In this document: piece by piece, positions 1 to 5,778 of the stretch
Layout: each line of letters starts with the position of its first letter
Numbering within the stretch: position 1 is the first letter of the stretch
Assembly (NCBI GenBank): GCA_028706835.1
Contig: JAQTVL010000293.1
Span: 1 to 5,962 of the forward strand
DNA from: Phycisphaerae bacterium
GTDB taxonomy: Bacteria > Planctomycetota > Phycisphaerae > JAJVII01
Direction of reading: 5' to 3'
Length of the DNA stretch: 5,962 bases
Notes under the pieces: model-generated
What the model was told of the DNA's origin: nothing
The model's database searches: none
What the model saw: the letters and a program-made list of their open reading frames with translations, nothing else
Program-made: the position numbers and the translations under genes

Positions 1-641
1 AGCAGACCGGGGGCGATCCGATGGGCGGGGCCAAGTGGGTCCGGCGTAGCCTGCGGAAGCTGTATGGACTTTACGACGTGGGGCGGAACCGCGGGGCGGT
101 GGGCGGTGGGGTCTCGGCCGACACCGCCGAGTTCGCTGTGGACTGCCTGGCGCGGTGGTGGAACAACATCGGCCGGGGCGCGTATCCCCACGCGGATCAC
201 CTGTTGCTGGCCGATGGCGGCGGCAGCAACGGCCACCGTTCACGGTTGTTCAAACGGGAACTGCAACGGTGGGCGGATCGAACGGGCATGGCGGTGACGG
301 TGGGCCATTATCCGCGAGGGGCCAGCAAGTGGTACCCGGTGGAGCATCGGCTGTTCAGCCAGGTGAGCAAAAACTGGGCCGCCGTGCCGCTGCGATCCGT
401 GGATACGATGCTGGCCTGTCTTCGTGGCACAGGCACCGCGACGGGGCTGACGGTGGATGCGTGGCTGATGGACAAAATCTATCCGACACGGCTCAAGGTC
501 GGCAACGCCGAGATGAAGGCGCTGAATCTGCGGCGGCATGAGACGTGCCCCGATTGGAACTACACATTCCAACCTCGCCCGGACCCTCCGAGCTCTGATC
601 GTCAGTCTGCGGAGTTATTCTTGCACAGCCCCTTAGATGGC
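1..641 (+). pseudogene. ISAzo13-family transposase, internally deleted and 5' cut by window edge
   Basis: This is a DDE transposase of an insertion sequence. The family match is seen in YGLYDVGRNRG, the WW-containing stretch, LLLADGGGSNG (nt ~201-233), SKWYPVEHRLFS (nt ~324-359) and the C-terminal DWNYTF (nt 552-569). Counting from the ATG at 21, the retained catalytic residues are Asp65 and Glu108. Reading the same frame from nt 3 gives QTGGDPMGGAKWVRRSLRKL, which resembles the family's N-terminal GDPM..LKWT.KS.RKL segment. It is joined directly to YGLYDV at about nt 62/63. In family members as I know them, roughly 100 or more residues lie between these blocks, including the VDTKKKE segment with the first catalytic Asp. 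The copy therefore looks catalytically dead. Similarity ends near nt 578, but the frame stays open to a TGA at 810-812, so the natural stop has been lost or shifted and the C-terminal ~80 codons are not transposase. The right boundary is set at the probable IS end. Family call is confident; the deletion is inferred from remembered homologues. Confidence 0.85.
614..635. repeat. Probable right terminal inverted repeat of the ISAzo13-type element
   Basis: The sequence gttattcttgcacagcccct starts about 35 nt after the end of transposase similarity. Read on the other strand it begins aggggctgtgcaagaataac, which is the style of end I associate with this IS family. The left end lies outside the window, so the pairing cannot be tested here. 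It is called from position and sequence style only. Confidence 0.4.
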
Positions 642-738
642 CTCGGGACCGGGCGGCGTAAGTCCCGCCAGGCCGAGAGTCCGAGAGCAAGAGCGGCCGT
701 TTTCCGCCGTTCCGGGGCCGAACCCACTCCGGCGAGCG

Positions 739-755
739 GGCCGGTCCAACCGGCC
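739..755. repeat. Small perfect hairpin (7-bp arms, 3-nt loop)
   Basis: The arms are ggccggt (739-745) and accggcc (749-755), with loop cca. It lies in the otherwise empty stretch between the IS end and the ssrA terminator. No U-run follows on either strand, so it is not obviously a terminator. Short GC hairpins arise by chance in GC-rich DNA. Confidence 0.3.
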
Positions 756-791
756 TCCGGACGCCAAAGCCCTGTAGAAACAGGCCGAAAC

Positions 792-829
792 GCGAAAGGC
801 CCGCCATCGTGAGATGACGGGCCTTTCGC
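792..829 (-). terminator. Rho-independent-type terminator downstream of ssrA
   Basis: A 12-bp perfect inverted repeat has arms gcgaaaggcccg (792-803) and cgggcctttcgc (818-829). After one C/A mismatch (804/817) four more pairs (805-808 with 813-816) close on a GTGA loop (809-812) on the plus strand. The hairpin begins 31 nt beyond the ssrA 3' end. The T residues lie inside and just after the stem (CCTTTCGCGTTTC on the minus strand) and are not one clean run. It is fairly symmetrical, so it could also act on plus-strand transcription coming from the IS remnant. Confidence 0.75.
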
Positions 830-860
830 TATCCGAGAGCGGTCACGCTCTGGGCGTTAC

Positions 861-1235
861 TGGAGGCGCGGGGAATCGAACCCCGGTCCCGTGACTGATC
901 CGACGAGGCGTCTACGTGCGTAGTCGATCATTGCCGGGTTGGCGGCTTGCGCCCCAACCCATCTCGCCCTTCGCGACGCCGGTCGACAGGCTTCGCGTCG
1001 GGCCAGCCCGATGTTCTCTCGCCGGTGAACCTCGAGCACATCACCAGCCAGCCCGCTGTTTTTACGTCTGATTCACCCACGCAGGCGAGGGCGGTCAGCC
1101 GGGCCGCTTATTAGGCAGCCATTGCCAAGTTGGAGTTGGCATTTGTGAATACGTGTCAGGTGTTTAGCCAGGCCTCCTGACAACCTGGGCACGCTACCTT
1201 CGCCATCACACGTCCGGTCGAAACCTGTCGCCCCC
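861..1235 (-). ncRNA. ssrA: Transfer-messenger RNA (tmRNA), one-piece
   Basis: tmRNA rescues ribosomes stalled on broken mRNAs: it is charged with alanine, enters the A site with SmpB, and supplies a short reading frame that tags the product for proteolysis. The 5' end, GGGGGCGACAGGTTTCGACC (nt 1235 downward), is the classic tmRNA start. It pairs over 7 bp with CGCCUCC (868-862), including a G3-U70-type wobble (G1233 with U864), the alanyl-tRNA synthetase identity element. The T arm is CGGGG/CCCCG (885-881 with 873-869) around loop TTCGATT. The discriminator A is nt 861, and the following bases are GTA, so CCA is not encoded. The tag frame (1140 down to 1114) reads ANSNLAMAA, followed by tandem TAA stops (1113-1108). 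Total length is 375 nt, normal for one-piece tmRNA, and the remainder is where the pseudoknots should lie. The gene looks intact. Protein-like reading frames across it (857-1039, 1206-1451) are spurious. Confidence 0.97.
1108..1140 (-). other. tmRNA tag-peptide reading frame (ANSNLAMAA, two stops)
   Basis: Codons GCC AAC TCC AAC TTG GCA ATG GCT GCC are followed by TAA TAA. The final Ala-Ala after a hydrophobic residue is the usual degron recognised by ClpXP-type proteases. The first tag residue is assigned to GCC at 1140-1138 by analogy with AN-starting tags such as the E. coli tag. The exact resume codon is inferred and could be one codon earlier (AAT). Confidence 0.85.
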
Positions 1236-1251
1236 GGACTGCTCACCTGCC

Positions 1252-1280
1252 ATTCTACCCGCGGAGGCGCGGCAAGGGAA
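1252..1280 (-). promoter_or_regulatory. Possible ssrA promoter
   Basis: On the minus strand TAGAAT (1257-1252) is a reasonable -10 box, and TTCCCT (1280-1275) with a 17-nt spacer is a weak -35. The -10 lies 16 nt before the mature tmRNA 5' end, leaving a short leader that RNase P would remove. The -35 match is poor, so the call rests mainly on position and the -10. Confidence 0.4.
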
Positions 1281-1286
1281 GGACCG

Positions 1287-1379
1287 ATGAAGATCGACAG
1301 CGCTGACGAATGGGTGGTGTGGCTGGGTAGCCTGGTGGAGCGGTGGCGGGCGTGGGATGTCAGGGGATTGCGTGCATGA
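1287..1379 (+). CDS. Possible small ORF, 30 codons, unknown
   Basis: An ATG at 1287 follows a purine-rich AAGGGAAGGA (1275-1284), close enough to act as a Shine-Dalgarno. The reading frame begins MKIDSADEWVVWLGSLVERW and ends at TGA 1377-1379. I recognise no family. It is rich in Trp and Val and may equally be the start of a lost gene or a chance frame. The purine run overlaps the proposed -35 of the oppositely directed ssrA promoter, which weakens both readings. It is listed only because the start context is good. Confidence 0.2.
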   Translation: MKIDSADEWVVWLGSLVERWRAWDVRGLRA

Positions 1380-1463
1380 TACAGATGCCTGCCGGGCGAG
1401 AACGCCTCGGCGGCGGGGAAAGCAGCCCTGGGCGTGCCACCAGTCCAGCATCCTTGAATCTCG

Positions 1464-1492
1464 TTGCCGCTTACCCGTCAGGAGAGCAATAT
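1464..1492 (+). promoter_or_regulatory. Weak candidate promoter for the dmeF remnant
   Basis: TTGCCG (1464-1469), a 17-nt spacer and CAATAT (1487-1492) resemble a sigma-70 promoter, though the -10 matches the consensus at only three positions. The -10 overlaps the left arm of the inverted repeat at 1489-1511, the arrangement expected if a repressor bound there blocks RNA polymerase. Confidence 0.3.
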
Positions 1493-1511
1493 CCCCCTGG
1501 CGGGGGGATAT
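1489..1511. promoter_or_regulatory. Candidate CsoR/RcnR-family metal-regulator operator
   Basis: A perfect 9-bp inverted repeat has arms atatccccc (1489-1497) and gggggatat (1503-1511), with centre tggcg. AT-flanked C-run/G-run repeats of this kind are characteristic operators of CsoR/RcnR-type repressors, and dmeF genes in rhizobia are controlled by such a regulator (DmeR). Here the repeat touches the Shine-Dalgarno AGGAGAGG (1512-1519) of the dmeF remnant. I see no regulator gene in the window. The repeat could also fold as an mRNA hairpin sequestering the start region. Confidence 0.5.
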
Positions 1512-1523
1512 AGGAGAGGCCTA

Positions 1524-2075
1524 ATGGGTAAGCACGCCCACTCCCGGCAGTTGGCGGCCAGGATGGCACGGCCGAACACAGATTGTCATCGCAGTCACAG
1601 CCGTCACCATGGTCGTCGAGATCGCCGCCAGCTGGGCCTTTGGCTCAATGGCGCTGCTGGCTGATGGCCTGCACATGGGCCCGCATGCGTCCGCCCTGAC
1701 GATCTCGGCATTCGCCTACTTCTATACACGCCGCCACGCGAAGGATCGCCGCTTCACGTTCGGGACCGGTAAGATCAACTCGCTGGCAGCGTTCGCCAGT
1801 GCGGTGCCGCTGCTGGTCTTCGCCTTGATCATGGCCTGGGAGAGCGCAAAATCGAGAGGGATTCAGACGCTCGCGTTTCCGACCTGCACGTGTCTGGATG
1901 ATAGGGCCCGGCATCTACGCCGCCGAAATAGCCTTGGTTGCGTACGAACCCCGCCAGGCCGAATTCTACGTCCGGCAGGTGAAACACCACCTGCCCCCGG
2001 GCCCACGTGACGGTCCAGGTCCATCGTTGTGCAGCGGATGATCCCGGCTCAAACAACACCGGGCATACCGGCTGA
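1524..2075 (+). pseudogene. dmeF: DmeF-type cation diffusion facilitator, frameshifted and lacking its middle
   Basis: The intact family exports divalent metals (Co, Ni and similar) from the cytoplasm by proton antiport. The start at ATG 1524, with AGGAGAGG 4 nt upstream, reads MGKHAHSRQLAARM. A one-base shift before ~1573 moves into the frame that gives IVIAVTAVTMVVEIAASWAF, then SMALLADGLHMGPH (TM2 metal-site region) and DRRFTFGTGKINSLAAFASA, and ends near MAWES (~1844). Next comes a change of frame giving DARVSDLHV (to 1892), the conserved C-terminal domain entry. Two extra bases (about 1893-1894) give WMIGPGIYAAEIALVAYEP, and another shift near 2000 gives HVTVQVHRC, ending at TGA 2073-2075. 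In family members as I know them, over 100 residues (remaining TM helices and a His-rich loop) separate MAxES from the DLHVW motif, so the centre is deleted at ~1845-1852. No functional transporter can be made. Confidence 0.85.
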
Positions 2076-2244
2076 GGAAATCGCCATCGCGGCACGCCGA
2101 TGCCGACGGCAAGGGTGGCCATTCGCGTCCGCGCCAACTGGCCAACTGCCTCATTTGGCTTCAGTTCCCGCTGGCGCGAAGCGTAACACGGAGAATCTCG
2201 CCTGGGCGTCACAGTCGCATGCGCGGCCCCCAGGCGCCCGTGCC

Positions 2245-2382
2245 CCGGCAGACAATCACTGTCATGCCAGGCTTTCGCACCCCGTCGTCCGGCTTGGGGA
2301 TTTCCACCCGCCGCACCGGGGCTGCCTCGCCATCCGGTTCTTGTTCATCAGGCCGGGTCTTCGCCATGGCTTCCTTCAGACT
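2245..2382 (-). pseudogene. Fragment resembling a group II intron reverse transcriptase/maturase
   Basis: Minus-strand codons 2319-2263 read PVRRVEIPKPDDGVRKPGM, close to the conserved PVRRVxIPKPdGGxRxLGIPTV block near the N-terminus of group II intron-encoded RTs. The preceding residues, RSLKEAMAKTRPDE (from ~2382), resemble the LREEL..KTYRP segment before that block. The following TVIVCR resembles PTVxDR with a lost residue. The similarity ends within ~50 codons, and neither the catalytic YADD region nor the rest of the RT is visible. The open frame (2209-2457) begins inside a terminator hairpin, so its start is not genuine. It is a short block judged by eye, so a chance match cannot be excluded. 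Confidence 0.45.
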
Positions 2383-2433
2383 CCGCGCCCGGTCGCTGAA
2401 TAGCACCGGGCCTTCTCCTTTGTCGACAGCCAA

Positions 2434-2472
2434 GAAAAGAGCCCGGAACGCGCTCACACGGCGTTCCGGGCT
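2434..2472 (-). terminator. Rho-independent terminator of the Spy-like gene
   Basis: A perfect 12-bp inverted repeat has arms agcccggaacgc (2440-2451) and gcgttccgggct (2461-2472) with a 9-nt loop. On the minus strand it is followed directly by CTTTTCTT. It starts 48 nt after the stop codon of the gene at 2521-2955, which it should terminate. Confidence 0.9.
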
Positions 2473-2520
2473 TAGAACAAAACTCGTGCCGTCAGACGGT
2501 TCTCGCCGACTGCACCCAAC

Positions 2521-2955
2521 TCAGGTCTTCAAGCCGCCGCCCGTCGACGGGGTCGTCGCGCCGGTCGGAGTCGCATGTTTGTGGTGGCCCGCGCCGGCGG
2601 CCTTGTTCGCGTGGGCGGCATGGTTCTTCCTCAACTCCGCCCGCTGATCAGCCGTCAGCACGTTCTGGACGATATCCTTCCGGGCGATCCGCCACACGGC
2701 CCGCTTGGTAGCGCGATCCGTCGCGGCTGCGGCGTCGGTCTTGGCCTTGGCCATGATCGCGTCGACCTTCTTCTTCTGATCGCCCGTCAGGTTCAGCCTG
2801 GCCAGACGCTCCTGGAACTTGCCTCCCTTGTCGACCTGGGCCGTCGCGGCAGCTTTGCCGTTGCCCGCCCCCCCGTGATGCCCGCGGGCCATCGCCGCGC
2901 CCGTCACGCCCAGGCTCAACACCGACACCAGACCCGCCACCAGCAACTTCCTCAT
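2521..2955 (-). CDS. Spy/CpxP-like secreted small protein with two LTxxQ motifs
   Basis: This is a 144-residue exported protein. The start at 2955 is chosen because GGAGGA (2967-2962) lies 6 nt upstream and the product then begins with a signal peptide: MRKLLVAGLVSVLSLGVTG, with probable cleavage after AMA (residues 21-23). An in-frame ATG at 3000 lacks these features. The mature part is helical and charged, with LTGDQ (56-60) and LTADQ (100-104). LTxxQ pairs mark the Spy/CpxP family of periplasmic chaperones and stress- or metal-responsive proteins. Histidines cluster at both ends (GHHGG near 25-29, GHHKH near 123-127), which might bind metal. The tail after ~115 is low-complexity (Ala, Gly, Thr, Pro). 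The gene stands alone with its own promoter and terminator. Family membership is likely; the actual role (chaperone, metal sensing or envelope stress) is not shown by the sequence. Confidence 0.85.
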   Translation of the reverse strand: MRKLLVAGLVSVLSLGVTGAAMARGHHGGAGNGKAAATAQVDKGGKFQERLARLNLTGDQKKKVDAIMAKAKTDAAAATDRATKRAVWRIARKDIVQNVLTADQRAELRKNHAAHANKAAGAGHHKHATPTGATTPSTGGGLKT

Positions 2956-3027
2956 GACACATCCTCCATGAGTGACCATTCCCGCGAAAGCATCCGTCAA
3001 CGTAGGCGGTAGTACTTCGCTAAACTA

Positions 3028-3056
3028 TTTGTATACTTAAGGAATCGCCATTTCAA
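3028..3056 (-). promoter_or_regulatory. Probable sigma-70 promoter of the Spy-like gene
   Basis: On the minus strand TTGAAA (3056-3051) is followed after 17 nt by TACAAA (3033-3028), or after 15 nt by TATACA (3035-3030). It lies in a markedly AT-rich island (about 3013-3085) in otherwise GC-rich DNA and ~75 nt before the start codon. A 10-bp palindrome, gtattaatac (3066-3075), sits just upstream of the -35 and could be an operator or activator site. Confidence 0.5.
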
Positions 3057-3076
3057 GAGAATTTCGTATTAATACT

Positions 3077-3457
3077 CTAACTATCTCCGCATGCACACGT
3101 TACAACATTACTGCATGCCATTTCACAGAGCGGCACGCTGCGGTTCACCGCCGCCGGGTTCAGGCCCGCGTGGATTTGCGGGAAGCTCATCACATCCAGC
3201 CGGCTGGTCAGCCCAACCACCCGCCGGCTGCGATCAACCACGACCAGTCGGCCAATGTCGTCCTCGCCCATTCGGCAGAACGCGTCGTAGAGGCGGTCGT
3301 CGCCGTGGATGATCCAGGTCGCGCTCCTGGGCGGCGTCACCTGGCTGACGGTCGTCGCTCCCGCTGCTCCGCCGGCACTCGCTGCACATCCCGCAGGCTG
3401 ACCAGCCCGCAAAGGTCGTCTACGCACATCACGGGGAACGACTTGAACTTGTTTGGA
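3077..3457 (-). pseudogene. Tandem CBS-domain protein remnant, 5' truncated and frameshifted
   Basis: CBS pairs bind adenine nucleotides and regulate attached domains. The 5' piece (from ~3457) reads DPNKFKSFPVMCVDDLCGLV then SLRDVQRVPAEQRER, the second half of a CBS motif, and runs into a TGA at 3339-3337. A one-base shift near 3345-3355 enters the frame with TTVSQVTPPRSATW, followed by DDRLYDAFCRMGEDDIGRLV and VVDRSRRVVGLTSRLDVMSF, a nearly complete second CBS, ending at TAG 3079-3077. The first half of CBS1 and any start codon are missing: similarity begins directly at the stop codon of the upstream aminotransferase gene. The FPV..GLVSLRDVQRVP style is familiar from the C-terminal CBS tails of M50/site-2 protease-type peptidases and of ClC chloride channels, so the lost N-terminus may have been a membrane protein; that is inference. 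Confidence 0.8.
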
Positions 3458-4729
3458 TCACTTTCCGCGCTTCGGTTTGTTCATCGCACGGTCAATCTGG
3501 CGGATCGCCTGCTTGAGGCGGAGTTCGTTCTCCACCAGCGCGATCCGAAGGTAGCCCTCGCCGCCGTCGCCGAACGCGGCCCCCGGCGACACGGCCACCT
3601 CCGCCTCCTCCATCAGACGCATCGAGAAGTCGATGCTGCCCTGCCCGGCCAGGTGCTGCTCGGACACCTTGGCCCACGTGAACATCGTGCCCTTGCACTC
3701 GGCCGGCGCCCAGCCGACGCGGGTCAGGCCGTTGACCACGACATCCCGGCGGGCTTGGTAGACGGCTGACTGCTTGCGGACCAGCCCATCGCACTCGCGC
3801 ATGGCGATGATCGCGGCGATCTGCACGGCCTGGAAGATGCCGTAGTCGTAGTAGCCCTTGATCGTCGCCAGCGCCCGGACCATCTCGCGGTTGCCGGCGC
3901 AGAAACCGATCCGCCAGCCGGCCATGTTGTAGGGCTTGCTCAGCGTGGAGAACTCGACGCCCACATCCTTCGCGCCCTTGGCCGACAGAAAGCTCGGGGC
4001 CTTGTAGCCGTCGAAGCACGTCTCGCCGTAGGCGAAGTCGCTGATGACGTAGATGCCGGTTCGCTTGGCCAGCTTGACTACCTCGTCCCAGAAGGCCGGC
4101 TCCACGCACATCGTCGTCGGGTTGTGCGGGTAGTTCAGCATGAGCACCTTCGGCCGGGGGTGCAGGTGCTCGACGACGTAGGCCACGCGGTCAAGAAACG
4201 CCTGGTCGTTGCCCAGCGGCACGCTGATGACGTTGGCGCCGGCCAGCACCACGCCGTAGATGTGGATCGGGAAGGCCGGCGTCGGCACGACGGCGGTGTC
4301 GCCCGCGCCCAGCAGCGCCAGACACAGGTGCGAGAAGCCCTCCTTCGAGCCGATGGTGGCGATCACCTCGGTCTCCGGGTCGAGCGAGACGTTCCAGATG
4401 CGCTCGTACTTGCGGGCCAGCTCGCGACGCAGGTTGAACACGCCGGCCGACGCCGAGTAGCGCTGGTTGCGGGCGTCCTTGGCCGCCTGGCAGAGCTTGT
4501 CGACGATCGGCTCGAACGTCGGATCGGACGGGTTGCCCATGCCCAGGTCGATGATGTCGATGCCGGCGCGGCGCTTGGCCAGCTTCAGCGCGTTGATCCG
4601 CCCGAACAGGTACGGTGGCAGGCGAAGCAGCCGACGCGAGACGTTGATCGAGAACTTCTGCGGATAGTCCGACAACTGGGCCGGGCCGATGGTCGCGGAA
4701 TCCGAATCGTGCTCACGGGACGTGGGCAT
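3458..4729 (-). CDS. alaC: PLP-dependent class I/II aminotransferase, AlaC-like
   Basis: A 423-residue cytoplasmic fold-type I aminotransferase. AlaC makes alanine from pyruvate and glutamate. The protein aligns by eye along its length with E. coli AlaC: LPPYLFGRINALKL (37-50), DLGMGNPSDPT (61-71), IGSKEG (126-131, phosphate contact), PTPAFPIHIYG (149-159), NPTT with Asn203, DFAY with Asp231 and Tyr234, and STLSKPYNMAGWRIGF (261-276), where Lys265 should form the PLP Schiff base and Arg273 contact the phosphate. Arg395 in YLRIALVEN should bind the substrate carboxylate. All key residues are present. About 30 extra N-terminal residues precede the usual start. The ATG at 4729 is supported by GGAG (4741-4738), 8 nt upstream. 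It follows the parvulin gene by 32 nt. Related LL-diaminopimelate or aspartate aminotransferases are possible alternatives; the substrate is inferred from similarity. Confidence 0.88.
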   Translation of the reverse strand: MPTSREHDSDSATIGPAQLSDYPQKFSINVSRRLLRLPPYLFGRINALKLAKRRAGIDIIDLGMGNPSDPTFEPIVDKLCQAAKDARNQRYSASAGVFNLRRELARKYERIWNVSLDPETEVIATIGSKEGFSHLCLALLGAGDTAVVPTPAFPIHIYGVVLAGANVISVPLGNDQAFLDRVAYVVEHLHPRPKVLMLNYPHNPTTMCVEPAFWDEVVKLAKRTGIYVISDFAYGETCFDGYKAPSFLSAKGAKDVGVEFSTLSKPYNMAGWRIGFCAGNREMVRALATIKGYYDYGIFQAVQIAAIIAMRECDGLVRKQSAVYQARRDVVVNGLTRVGWAPAECKGTMFTWAKVSEQHLAGQGSIDFSMRLMEEAEVAVSPGAAFGDGGEGYLRIALVENELRLKQAIRQIDRAMNKPKRGK

Positions 4730-4761
4730 GGGGACAACTCCTGCACAAAAACGGGCGATGG

Positions 4762-5754
4762 CTACTTGCCCTCGGCGCCGGCCTTCGGGGCGCCCGGGGC
4801 CGGTTCCGCGGGGCGGTCCTTCTCGACCTGCTTCCGCAGGATCGGGTCGAAGATCTCGATGTCCGCGCCCGCCAGGATCGTCCGCAGCGAGAACTCCATC
4901 TGCTGGCGAATCTGAATCTCGCGCACCTGCGCGGTCAGCTTGTCGCTCACGTCCTCAAACTTCACGTTCTCCGGCGGGTATCGCTTGACCAGTTGCAGCA
5001 GGTGAATCCGGCCGTTGTAGTTGATCTCGTCGGACCGATCGCCCGGCTTCTTGAGCAGGAACGCCGCCTCGCGAATGTCCTCCGGCATGTTCGGGTCCTT
5101 CACGTCGAACGGCTTGAGCAATCCCCCCAGCGGCGCCGTCGTCTTGTTCAGCGACATCTCGCGGGCCACCAGCTCGAACGGCTCCTTGTTGGCCAGCCGC
5201 TTCTTCGCCTCGTTCATCTTCGCCCAGCTTTCGACCTCCAGGTCGCGCACCTCCACCCGCTCGCCGTGGTTGCGGTTGAAGAGCTGGCGAACCAGCTTCT
5301 CGTCCGGCGGCGGCAGGTTGGAGCAGAGCTTGCGAAGGTAGGCCTGCCGCTCGATGAACAGCCGCCACTCCACGCGCGTGAACCCGTTGCGTTCGAGGTA
5401 ATCGTCCAGCAGCCGGACGCGCTCGTTGTCGGGCAGCTTCCGCAGTTCGTCCGGGAACGACTTGGCCTCCTCGTCGTCGATGTCGGCCCGGGTGATCGTC
5501 AGGTTCTTCGCCTTCGCCTGCTGCTTGGCCACCTCCAGCGAGACGACCACCTTGAGCAGCTTCTTGCCGTAGGCGTCCAGCAGCAGTTGCGTCATCTGCT
5601 CCCGGCCGATCGGCTGGCCGTTCACCTTCGCCACCGGGTCCGCCCCCGGCCCGGCCACGTCGGTCGCCTGGATGCCCGGCTGGGTGCTTGGCACCGCGGC
5701 GAAGGCCGCCGCCGGAAACGCCGCCGCAATCGCGATGAGGATCATTCGTCTCAT
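4762..5754 (-). CDS. Secreted parvulin-type (SurA/PrsA-like) peptidyl-prolyl isomerase
   Basis: A 330-residue envelope protein that should catalyse prolyl isomerisation and assist folding of exported proteins. The start at 5754 is preferred because GGAG (5764-5761) sits 6 nt upstream and the product opens with a clean signal peptide, MRRMILIAIAAAFPAAAFA, cleavable after residue 19. The in-frame ATG at 5775 would add seven residues ahead of it. There is no lipobox Cys, so it is soluble rather than a lipoprotein. Residues ~38-160 form a charged helical SurA_N-like arm beginning DPVAKVNGQPIGREQ. A parvulin domain follows (~163-258) with EPFELVAREMS, a PLGGLLKPF glycine pair, REAAFLLKKPGD and GRIHLLQLVKR. 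The tail after ~311 is Pro/Ala/Gly-rich. There is one PPIase domain, whereas E. coli SurA has two. Whether it retains isomerase activity cannot be judged here. Confidence 0.85.
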   Translation of the reverse strand: MRRMILIAIAAAFPAAAFAAVPSTQPGIQATDVAGPGADPVAKVNGQPIGREQMTQLLLDAYGKKLLKVVVSLEVAKQQAKAKNLTITRADIDDEEAKSFPDELRKLPDNERVRLLDDYLERNGFTRVEWRLFIERQAYLRKLCSNLPPPDEKLVRQLFNRNHGERVEVRDLEVESWAKMNEAKKRLANKEPFELVAREMSLNKTTAPLGGLLKPFDVKDPNMPEDIREAAFLLKKPGDRSDEINYNGRIHLLQLVKRYPPENVKFEDVSDKLTAQVREIQIRQQMEFSLRTILAGADIEIFDPILRKQVEKDRPAEPAPGAPKAGAEGK

Positions 5755-5778
5755 GGTCAGCTCCACGTTCGCCATTCC

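Noticed and set aside
857..1039. Minus-strand 60-codon reading frame
   Set aside because: It lies within the tmRNA gene, whose ends, pairing and tag are all recognisable.
1206..1451. Minus-strand 81-codon reading frame
   Set aside because: It overlaps the tmRNA 5' end and its promoter region, has no recognisable family and is a chance frame in GC-rich DNA.
1829..2212. Minus-strand 127-codon reading frame
   Set aside because: It is antisense to the dmeF C-terminal remnant, which has clear similarity on the plus strand; no family is seen in the minus frame.
2219..2647. Plus-strand 142-codon reading frame
   Set aside because: It runs antisense through the RT-like block, the terminator and the Spy-like gene 3' end; its composition is that of a shadow frame.
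3170..3769. Plus-strand 199-codon reading frame across CBS and aminotransferase
   Set aside because: It is antisense to two recognisable genes and has no family match.
4124..4915. Plus-strand 263-codon reading frame
   Set aside because: It is antisense to the aminotransferase, whose catalytic motifs are all present on the minus strand; a long shadow frame is expected at this GC content.
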